Shown: one piece after another, positions 12,698 to 20,916 of the stretch
How the letters are laid out: every line of letters begins with the position of its first letter
Numbering within the stretch: the stretch's first letter is position 1
DNA from: Fidelibacterota bacterium
GTDB lineage: Bacteria > Fidelibacterota > Marinisomatia > Marinisomatales > TCS55
NCBI GenBank assembly: GCA_014381755.1
Contig: JACNLB010000083.1
Location: forward strand, 1-61,096
Direction of reading: 5' to 3'
Length of the DNA stretch: 61,096 nucleotides
Notes under the pieces: model-generated
What the model was told of the DNA's origin: nothing
Databases searched by the model: none
The model's input: the letters and a program-made list of their open reading frames with translations, nothing else
Translations under genes and position numbers: made by a program

Positions 12698-13377
12698 AAT
12701 TTCTTTTAATATTTTTTATTATCACTCTGTTGTCTGGAGCAGAAAACGCTGATACAGCCATTTGGGCTCAATACGCTCGAGTTGGATTATCCCACGATCA
12801 GGATGTAAACGGTATACATGGTTACTATCGAATAAATCGAAAAACAACAAATACCTTTCGCGATCTTCGATTATTTGGTTATGAACTGGGAGATGATTCC
12901 TATATTTATTTACGCTATAAAAGCAGCATGAAATATTCACACCATGGCAAATTATATAATTTTACCACTGCTTCTTATCAGAAAAACACCCGTGTTGAGT
13001 TGGCTATGCGTTACCACTTCAATCAGGGATTTGGATATTTTATAAAAGAAAACAAGTTTGGGCATGTGAATGGGGAATTGGGACATGCTTATGATATGTC
13101 TGACTATCTCAATGATACTCGAAAAACATCCTACTTAAAGAGTGGTGTTTTTTGGGATCATAATTTGTGGATAATTAAAACCAAGTTGGAAATAGAATGG
13201 TTCAAGCAAATTAGCGAAGTGGTGACGACCGATTTATCACGTATACAGATTTTTGCTGAAATATCGCATCAATTAACTAATTCACTTTCATTCATTATGG
13301 GGTTTGAACAAGATTACTACACTTCAAACAATCAGCAACCCCTATCATATTATTTTTCATTGGATTGGGAGAAGTAA
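12694..13377 (+). CDS. Hypothetical secreted or outer-membrane protein
   Basis: Signal peptide; alternating beta-strand-like pattern. Confidence 0.6.
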   Translation: MKFLLIFFIITLLSGAENADTAIWAQYARVGLSHDQDVNGIHGYYRINRKTTNTFRDLRLFGYELGDDSYIYLRYKSSMKYSHHGKLYNFTTASYQKNTRVELAMRYHFNQGFGYFIKENKFGHVNGELGHAYDMSDYLNDTRKTSYLKSGVFWDHNLWIIKTKLEIEWFKQISEVVTTDLSRIQIFAEISHQLTNSLSFIMGFEQDYYTSNNQQPLSYYFSLDWEK

Positions 13378-13444
13378 TTCTGTGATATTCAACACAAACA
13401 TAAAGTTCATATCATTTTAAATTTACGGTTAGCTTAAACGAATT

Positions 13445-14887
13445 ATGATTAAACATATTGTCTTCTATACCCTTTTTTCTTTCTCTATACTTGTTTCCCA
13501 GGCAATCGCTCCTGAGGTTACGGATGAAAAGAAACGCCTTCTTGTATTGACGGCAGATGAGTCTAAACCGGATGATGCATTAGATCGTAAAATATCTAAA
13601 ATTGTTGCAGAAGTCGCAACCAATTTGGGGCGATATGAAGTCATTGACCGTAATCAATTAGAATCCATCATAAATGAACAAGCTCTCCAGCAGACGGGAA
13701 TTATCGCTGAAAGCGATATAATTAAACTCGGTGGTATCGCATCTGCAAAAGAGGCCATGAAAGTTCAAATTACCCATTATAGCCAAAAGGGTGTCCCTCC
13801 TGAAGACGACGATGATGATGACGATGATGATCGTGGTTTTTGGGAAATGGTTGTTTATGAATCAGTGAAGGGCGCCATTCGTTTAGCAACAACTCCAAAA
13901 GACGAAGAACCTTATGCCAACAACATGGAAACGATAATTCACGCTGATATCATATTTCTGGATATAGAATCAGGTAAAACATTGAACACGTTCCCAATCA
14001 GCGCAATGCATACCGGCGGGAGTCGCGGTGAATCATTATCCAAAGCATTAACAATCGTGCGGTGGAACGTTTCTCGTTCATTAAGGGAATTATACACGAT
14101 TACTTCAGAAGTTTTAGATGTGGACGGAAGCAATGTTACCCTGTACCTGGGATCGGAAATGGGAGTCAAAAAAGGCATTGTGTATGAAATTTCCCGTCTG
14201 GATAAAAAGAAAACATTAAGAGATCGTGAAGTTATTATACCCGGAAAATCTGTTGGTTTAGTACGGATTGACAGAGTAAGCGGAGATGCAAGCACCGGAA
14301 AAATTGTACGTAAATGGGGACGAGTTAAAGAAGGCTATAAAGCAGTGGAAATGATTCATCCGCCGAATGCAGCCTTTGGTTTATACGCTGCATATAACTA
14401 TGAAAGACAAAGGTTCGACAGGGGTGGCATTTTCTTTCAAATTAAACCATTTAGCCGCTGGTCCTTCAATGGCTTACTGGGCGGCGGTTCTATTATTGAC
14501 AGTCGCAATAGGCACGACGGAATGTTTACGATTGGAGGAGGATTAATTTACCGTTTTCTTTATACACCAAAGTTCAATTTGTGTGCTACGGTTGATGTTC
14601 CGTTTAATGTCGTATTACGCAGTGATGATAAAGGACATAATGTTTCTACATTGTTAATATCTTCTCAATTTGGTTTACAAACTGAAATAATGCTGAACCG
14701 CAAACTGGATATCGTTTTTCAGGCAGGTTTCAGCAGTTCCGGTGTACATGGAAATTGGCAGTATAATGAAGGCGAAGGCGATGATATGAAAAATATTGAT
14801 GCTGAATGGGGTGATTTAGGTGAACCGACCCTGGATGCTAGCGCAATGTATGTGAATATTAGTATCCGGTTTTTAAATATAGATTAG
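13445..14887 (+). CDS. CsgG/FlgT-like secreted protein with Asp9 run
   Basis: CsgG-like N-terminus (VATNLGRYEVIDRNQLESIINEQALQQTGII); FlgT_C-like SEMGVKKGIVYEISR; beta-rich C-terminus. Confidence 0.7.
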   Translation: MIKHIVFYTLFSFSILVSQAIAPEVTDEKKRLLVLTADESKPDDALDRKISKIVAEVATNLGRYEVIDRNQLESIINEQALQQTGIIAESDIIKLGGIASAKEAMKVQITHYSQKGVPPEDDDDDDDDDRGFWEMVVYESVKGAIRLATTPKDEEPYANNMETIIHADIIFLDIESGKTLNTFPISAMHTGGSRGESLSKALTIVRWNVSRSLRELYTITSEVLDVDGSNVTLYLGSEMGVKKGIVYEISRLDKKKTLRDREVIIPGKSVGLVRIDRVSGDASTGKIVRKWGRVKEGYKAVEMIHPPNAAFGLYAAYNYERQRFDRGGIFFQIKPFSRWSFNGLLGGGSIIDSRNRHDGMFTIGGGLIYRFLYTPKFNLCATVDVPFNVVLRSDDKGHNVSTLLISSQFGLQTEIMLNRKLDIVFQAGFSSSGVHGNWQYNEGEGDDMKNIDAEWGDLGEPTLDASAMYVNISIRFLNID

Positions 14888-16101
14888 TCTTTTAGCAAAT
14901 CTCTTACTTCTTCCAACTTCCCATCGATTTTTTCATAGGGTGTTAGTCCCAATATTTCTGCAATCAGCGGATAGATGTGGATATTTTTTACTGTCGGTCT
15001 AGTATAACCATCCTTGAACGCCGGGCCGTCTGCTAAAAATATTGCGTGCATACTTCTCAATTCATTATCATAGCCGTGAGTACCGCCTTGGAGGAATTTC
15101 AAACTTAATTTATCCGCGCCATAATATTTTTTATCCAATATATACCAACCTTCATCCGCCACAAGCAGAATATCCTTTATTCGATAGTGATTTTTAAAAT
15201 GATAGCGATCGGGAATTTCATCTTTTTTATACACACTTAAATGAGGAATCGATTTCAGTTTAGATACAATGTGATCCAACTTTCGTTTCTCTTTGCTGTA
15301 AAGGAAGGCGTAAGGGCCTGAACTTTCTTGGGTGATACCCTTTAGATTTACATAGTCTGTTAAATCGATAGCTCGTTCAGGGCTGATGGCGGCCATACCA
15401 TGATCTGCAACTATAATAATATTCAATTTTGAATAAATATCCAGAGCTTCCATTGAAGAAATTATTTTTCCCATAATGGCATCCATTGAGTCAACCATGG
15501 CTTCTGCTTCCGTTGATTTTGGACCATAACTATGACCGGCATCGTCTGGTTCATGGAAATACAGCATGATTAAATGCGGTCGTTTTTCTTCCGGAAAATT
15601 GAACCATTTTGCCACTGAATCGATTCGGGCGTTGAAAGGAAAATCATGATCATATTTTTTCCAAATGCTGGATTGAACACCACCAATAGGAGCTTCTGTT
15701 CCAACCCAAAAATATGAAGCTGTTTTAACTCCTTGTTTCTCCGCAGTGACCCAAATAGGTTCCCCGCCATAAAATCGAGCATCCTCTACTTTCGAGCGAT
15801 CAGACAAAGTATAAAATTCATCCAACTTCTCATCGTAAAAATGATTCCCAATTAGACCATGATTTTCAATATACAACCCAGTAGCAATGCTGTAATGATT
15901 TGGAAATGTCTTGGAAACAAACACTGGTTTCAAGCCATCCGCTTTTACTCCATATTCAGCCAAACGGTCAAAGTTGGGTGTATCATACCAATCCAAATAG
16001 TCTGCCCTAAAACCGTCAAATGAGATAAGCAGCACGTACGAATCTTTTGGGGTATTGCTTAAAAGGAATGTTAATAGAAATAAATGAAGATATTTTTTCA
16101 T
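14884..16101 (-). CDS. Type I phosphodiesterase / nucleotide pyrophosphatase family (ENPP-like)
   Basis: LLISFDGFRADYL, KTFPNHYSIATGLY, IIVADHGMA, GTHGYDN motifs. Confidence 0.93.
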   Translation of the reverse strand: MKKYLHLFLLTFLLSNTPKDSYVLLISFDGFRADYLDWYDTPNFDRLAEYGVKADGLKPVFVSKTFPNHYSIATGLYIENHGLIGNHFYDEKLDEFYTLSDRSKVEDARFYGGEPIWVTAEKQGVKTASYFWVGTEAPIGGVQSSIWKKYDHDFPFNARIDSVAKWFNFPEEKRPHLIMLYFHEPDDAGHSYGPKSTEAEAMVDSMDAIMGKIISSMEALDIYSKLNIIIVADHGMAAISPERAIDLTDYVNLKGITQESSGPYAFLYSKEKRKLDHIVSKLKSIPHLSVYKKDEIPDRYHFKNHYRIKDILLVADEGWYILDKKYYGADKLSLKFLQGGTHGYDNELRSMHAIFLADGPAFKDGYTRPTVKNIHIYPLIAEILGLTPYEKIDGKLEEVRDLLKD

Positions 16102-17069
16102 TCTAAATCCTTAGGGACAAACCCTAATAATGAACCGGGAAATTTGTCTGTCGCTATCAAAAATCCTTTTTTATCTAATCGAACAAGTCCTTCCCAATTT
16201 CTTGAACCATCTTCATCCAATTCAATTTCAATCGGTTCTCTCTCAGTCAACTGTATCATTCCATTTCTTAATTCAAATTGTATTAATCGTTCAACCGCTT
16301 CAGACTTTTGATGGGATGTTCCTTTTCCATATCTTTCTGATATGGTATCTTTTGCAGGTTTTAGCCTCTTTTTGTCACCCGGCCATAGATAATTAATCGC
16401 CCAAAAAGTGTTATTGGTGTCGAGTCTGGTTACGTCGGTAATACGAAACTCGATATGAGGATGCTCAATCTTTGAAACTGTTTTTTCCATTGACACAACT
16501 GGTTGCCAAGCGGAATCACGGATGTTTTTTCCATTCGCCTCATAAAAAAGAATAACATTTCCTCCATCGATGAGAGCACTTTCATAGGTCATATTATTTA
16601 TTTGAACCGGCATGGGTATCTCTAAAGGTTCTTGTTCGACTATTTTCGCTTCCTTTGTTTTCGGGTCTATCACTCCCCATGCAATATATCCATGCATGTC
16701 TCCCTCATGTTTAGCCTCAAGAGTGATCACAAACTGATTTCCATAAAACGCGATGGATTCTAATCCTTCAAAGCCGGGAATGAGTTTTGAATAATCTGGG
16801 GTTATAAATGGAGTTTGCTTTGGTTCGATCGGTTTTGGGTTTTTTGATTGAATAGATGAGTATAATTCATCTTTTGTAATCATAAATAAATATCCGCCCA
16901 AGTTCTCCGGAAGGAGGACAAGGTCATCCCCATACCAATCTAATCCTGAAATTTCCTGTTTCGGATTTGTTATCAATCCAGTTAATGGAATATTTCTGTG
17001 TTTTATTTCCTGTGAACATAGGAATGAAATGATAAATATGATTATCGGGGATAAATATCTTGGCTTCAT
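16098..17069 (-). CDS. Secreted beta-propeller-like protein, possibly phytase-like/esterase-like
   Basis: Signal peptide MKPRYLSPIIIFIISFLCS; ISGLDWYGDDLVLLPEN, GFEGLESIAFYGNQFVITLEA, NWEGLVRLDKKGFLIATDK. Confidence 0.6.
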   Translation of the reverse strand: MKPRYLSPIIIFIISFLCSQEIKHRNIPLTGLITNPKQEISGLDWYGDDLVLLPENLGGYLFMITKDELYSSIQSKNPKPIEPKQTPFITPDYSKLIPGFEGLESIAFYGNQFVITLEAKHEGDMHGYIAWGVIDPKTKEAKIVEQEPLEIPMPVQINNMTYESALIDGGNVILFYEANGKNIRDSAWQPVVSMEKTVSKIEHPHIEFRITDVTRLDTNNTFWAINYLWPGDKKRLKPAKDTISERYGKGTSHQKSEAVERLIQFELRNGMIQLTEREPIEIELDEDGSRNWEGLVRLDKKGFLIATDKFPGSLLGFVPKDLE

Positions 17070-17176
17070 AAAATAATATACAAATATGTTTAGATAATGG
17101 AAATTACCGTTCGGAAACATAAAATAGAATGCACATTTAATCCGTTATATTTTTTCTTAACTTTTTAAACGTATTT

Positions 17177-17803
17177 ATGGAAAAACTTCGCCATCAAATG
17201 GTAGTTCAACAACTTCGAAATCGTGGGATAAAAGACAAAAATGTAATAAATGCCATGGGCACCGTTCCACGTCATCTCTTTGTAAATGATGATTTACAAG
17301 AAGATGCATACAATGACGGTCCCCTGCCCATCGGTTTTGAACAAACTATCAGCCAACCTTACATTGTGGCGTTTATGACGGAAGTCTTAAAAGTTGAACA
17401 GCAGCATTCCGTTTTGGAAATAGGAACGGGTTGTGGTTATCAGTCAGCCGTTTTGTCTACATTAGCCAAGCATGTTATTTCATTGGAACGAATTAAAGAA
17501 TTGGCAGAATCTGCTCAACGCCGATTAACGGAATTGGGTTATTCAAATATAGATGTTGTCCATGATAATGGCTGGAATGGGTATAAACAAAATGCTCCTT
17601 ATGATAGAATCATTGTTACTGCTGGAGCAAAAGCGATTCCAAAACCCTTAATAAACCAATTAGCGAATGGTGGTATCATGGTTATTCCCGTTGGTAAAAT
17701 AATGTTCAGCCAAACGCTTCTTATCATAAGTAAAGACGGACATGGAAACGTTAATAAAGAAACATCATTACCTGTCAGGTTTGTACGTTTAGTCAATAAA
17801 TGA
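17177..17803 (+). CDS. pcm: Protein-L-isoaspartate O-methyltransferase
   Basis: VPRHLFV, QTISQPYIVAFMTE, VLEIGTGCGYQSAVLS motifs. Confidence 0.95.
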   Translation: MEKLRHQMVVQQLRNRGIKDKNVINAMGTVPRHLFVNDDLQEDAYNDGPLPIGFEQTISQPYIVAFMTEVLKVEQQHSVLEIGTGCGYQSAVLSTLAKHVISLERIKELAESAQRRLTELGYSNIDVVHDNGWNGYKQNAPYDRIIVTAGAKAIPKPLINQLANGGIMVIPVGKIMFSQTLLIISKDGHGNVNKETSLPVRFVRLVNK

Positions 17804-20547
17804 AAAATATATTTTTAATATTATTTTTATTATTCCCCCTCAGTGGCGCCGATTCAGAAGTGTCACCACCAGATCATTTTGGGCCTGTTTCGGTTACACG
17901 TATTCAAGCTGAATTCGGCGAAAAGAGCATTATTTACGTTGATGATGCCCTAGGTTCAGCTCATAGAATTATCCCCCAATTTGATCCGCACGATCAGGAA
18001 TTAGATTTTCAACGTCGGTCTATAAAATATATTACCGAAAATCCGGAAATTTTCAGAACGCCCGGGGATGAAATCAAACTTGAAGTCCATGAAAAATATG
18101 GACATGTAGATTATATTATTTTCCGTCAAACATACGAACGCATTCCTGTCTACCAATCGCGAATCGATTTTCGCTACAGTAAAAATCATCTTGTGTGGTT
18201 TGGCGCAGATACATATCCGGACATAGATATTAACGTAACTCCAAGCATATTTAGTGATGTTGCACTTCTATTAGCTGAAGGAGAATTAGAATTTGATTTG
18301 GACAATGAAGATTTTATTATTGATGAACCTGAACTTTTTATTTATGCACACAATCTCGGAGAATATCGATTGGCCTGGCGGTTAGGGCTTTTTGTTCATC
18401 ATAACGATCCCAACCGTTTTGAACATTCTGTCAGCAATTATTTGATTTGGGTAGATGCTCATACTGGCGAAATCTTTTCAATCTTTGATCGCGTGGAAGA
18501 ACTGGAAATACAGGGAATGATTACAGGAATGGTAAAGGATGTCCCCTATGGAATAGAAACACTACGACCCCTTGAAGATGTGAAAGTCGTTGTGGCAAAC
18601 GTGGGTAATACGTACACCGATGAAAATGGGTATTATAGTATCGAAGCAGGGACTGCCCAACAGCAAGTTTCTGTTGAGTTTTTAGGAAACTGGTTAAACG
18701 TGAATGCCAGTAATACCAATGATGCATACGTAGCATCTGTGGTCACACCCGGGGATACATTCAACATACATTTTGACAATCTCAATTCCATCGCCGGCGA
18801 ACGGGATACTTATTTTCACGCCAATGTAATTCACGACTGGATCAAAGATATTGATTTCTCTTTTTCCGGGGCAGACTACGTGATGCCGGCGGCTGTTAAT
18901 ATCGCTGATAATTGCAATGCTTATTGGGACGGAACGGGAATTAATATGTATTCTGCCGGTGGCGGCTGCAGCGCCACCGATCAAATGGCTGATGTAATTT
19001 ATCACGAGTACCAACATGGAATAACACAATTTGCTTACGATCCATTTGATTCACCTTACAGTTCGGGGATGGGTGAAGGATTAAGTGATTATTCAGCTAT
19101 GACTCTGCGCAATTCTCCCTGTCTTGGAGATGGCTTCTTTGGCACGCCGGGTGACTGTTTGCGGGATGGTGAAAATACACTTCAATTTCCCGGTGATGAA
19201 TGTGGCGGCGGTGTTCACTGTTTAGGACAATTATCCATGGGTTCTCTTTGGCAAATGCGAAAAAACCTTATAACTACTTTTGGTGATACTACCACAGGCG
19301 CAGCTCATTCTGATTCATTGTTCAGATTTGCCATGGTGGGGCGGCCTTATACAGTACCGGACCTTTTAATCGAAGTGTTAACTGCAGATGATGACGATGG
19401 CAATATCATGAACGGGACGCCTTATTTTCAGGAGATTATAGATGGTTTCGATCAGCATAGTGTTCCTTCACCTTTACCTGAATTTGGAATTATCCATGCA
19501 CCCATACAGAATATGGAAACAGCGGTTGACCCTATTCCAATTGAAGCAATTATTCTATCAATTAATCCAACCATTACTACAACTGAATTGGTGTATTCGT
19601 TTGGCGTTGGTGACATTACAACTGCGTTGACTCCCGGTACAGGATCAAATGAATATTTCGGTACAATTCCTGCACAACCGCCGGGGACAGTTATAACGTA
19701 TTATATACACGCCGTAGATGGAGATGGAAATGAATATTTTTCACCTCAAACAGCTCCGGATATTCAACATTTCTTTTTAATCGGCAATACTATGTCTTTC
19801 CCGGCACTATTTACGGATGACAGCGAAGCCGATCAAGGTTGGACGCTGGGCGTTCCATCAGACAGTGCTTCTGCCGGTATTTGGGTTAGGGAAGATCCCA
19901 ACGGTACAACAAATAATGGCCAGCCATTACAACCTGAAGATGACCACACGATTGATGGAATTACTGCTTTTGTTACCGGAAACGCTCCTTTTGACGGTAC
20001 CAATGCCGGGGATGATGATGTGGATGACGGTGAAACAACACTTATTACTCCAGCTATGAATTTAATCGGAGCCGTAAATCCGGTGCTCGGTTACTGGCGC
20101 TGGTATTCCAATAACCTGGGAAATGAACCCAATGTAGATGAGTGGGTGGTACAGGTTACTGCTGATGGTCTAAATTGGATTGACTTGGAACGGACGAGTC
20201 AGTCTGAAGCATCCTGGATATATAAACAATTTTTATTAAATCAGTATATCGAAATGTCAGATCAAGTACAGGTGCGCTTTATCGCTGACGACAGTGGTGA
20301 TGGTTCTTTGGTAGAAGCTGCTGTGGATGATGTATTTATACTCAATGGCATTAGCGTAGATATCATACTTGGGGATGTGGATTTCGATGGGGAAGTTTCC
20401 ATCAATGATGTACTGCAAATTGTAGATTATATATTTGGAGCTACTCAGCCAAACGGTATTCAAGTTTATGTGGCTGATCTTAACCAGGATGGTAATTTAA
20501 ATATTATTGATGCCCTGGTACTTATTCAGATGATCTTGAATCCTTAA
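17800..20547 (+). CDS. Secreted M36/fungalysin-like metallopeptidase with FTP-like propeptide and C-terminal dockerin-like repeats
   Basis: VIYHEYQHGITQF (HExxH) and GMGEGLSDYSA; C-terminus GDVDFDGEVSINDVLQIVDYIF...ADLNQDGNLNIIDALVLIQMIL. Confidence 0.85.
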   Translation: MKNIFLILFLLFPLSGADSEVSPPDHFGPVSVTRIQAEFGEKSIIYVDDALGSAHRIIPQFDPHDQELDFQRRSIKYITENPEIFRTPGDEIKLEVHEKYGHVDYIIFRQTYERIPVYQSRIDFRYSKNHLVWFGADTYPDIDINVTPSIFSDVALLLAEGELEFDLDNEDFIIDEPELFIYAHNLGEYRLAWRLGLFVHHNDPNRFEHSVSNYLIWVDAHTGEIFSIFDRVEELEIQGMITGMVKDVPYGIETLRPLEDVKVVVANVGNTYTDENGYYSIEAGTAQQQVSVEFLGNWLNVNASNTNDAYVASVVTPGDTFNIHFDNLNSIAGERDTYFHANVIHDWIKDIDFSFSGADYVMPAAVNIADNCNAYWDGTGINMYSAGGGCSATDQMADVIYHEYQHGITQFAYDPFDSPYSSGMGEGLSDYSAMTLRNSPCLGDGFFGTPGDCLRDGENTLQFPGDECGGGVHCLGQLSMGSLWQMRKNLITTFGDTTTGAAHSDSLFRFAMVGRPYTVPDLLIEVLTADDDDGNIMNGTPYFQEIIDGFDQHSVPSPLPEFGIIHAPIQNMETAVDPIPIEAIILSINPTITTTELVYSFGVGDITTALTPGTGSNEYFGTIPAQPPGTVITYYIHAVDGDGNEYFSPQTAPDIQHFFLIGNTMSFPALFTDDSEADQGWTLGVPSDSASAGIWVREDPNGTTNNGQPLQPEDDHTIDGITAFVTGNAPFDGTNAGDDDVDDGETTLITPAMNLIGAVNPVLGYWRWYSNNLGNEPNVDEWVVQVTADGLNWIDLERTSQSEASWIYKQFLLNQYIEMSDQVQVRFIADDSGDGSLVEAAVDDVFILNGISVDIILGDVDFDGEVSINDVLQIVDYIFGATQPNGIQVYVADLNQDGNLNIIDALVLIQMILNP

Positions 20548-20641
20548 ATAATCATATACTAACCTGAATAATTCACAATCATACGCACTAACTAATGTAT
20601 GTTCATAAATAATGATGTTTAAAGGAATCATGGCACTAAAT

Positions 20642-20693
20642 AAATATGTAAAACGTAATTATTTAATCGGTCGGTCTTACGTTTTACATATTT
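20642..20693. repeat. 17-bp perfect inverted repeat between convergent genes
   Basis: AAATATGTAAAACGTAA (20642-20658) / TTACGTTTTACATATTT (20677-20693), 18-nt loop. Confidence 0.7.
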
Positions 20694-20916
20694 ACGTTTT
20701 ATCGTCGTTAGTCGCACAAACATTATGATGGATTTTTCACAAAATTACAAAGCGGGTGAATTAAAGAGGCTAATAACATGTCTGTTAAAGATCGAATGGG
20801 GATAAATCCCATCTTATTGCGTTTTTTTACTCCCTGCCATAAATGACGGGGTAAGTAACAAATATTTTTACAAGAAACGGAAAATTACTTACAGTAAGCA
20901 GAATAAATTTTTCAGT

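Noticed and set aside
20796-20827. ATGGG..CCCAT mini-hairpin followed by a T-run
   Set aside because: Only ~5 bp stem with the T7 run displaced by several bases; too weak to call a terminator.
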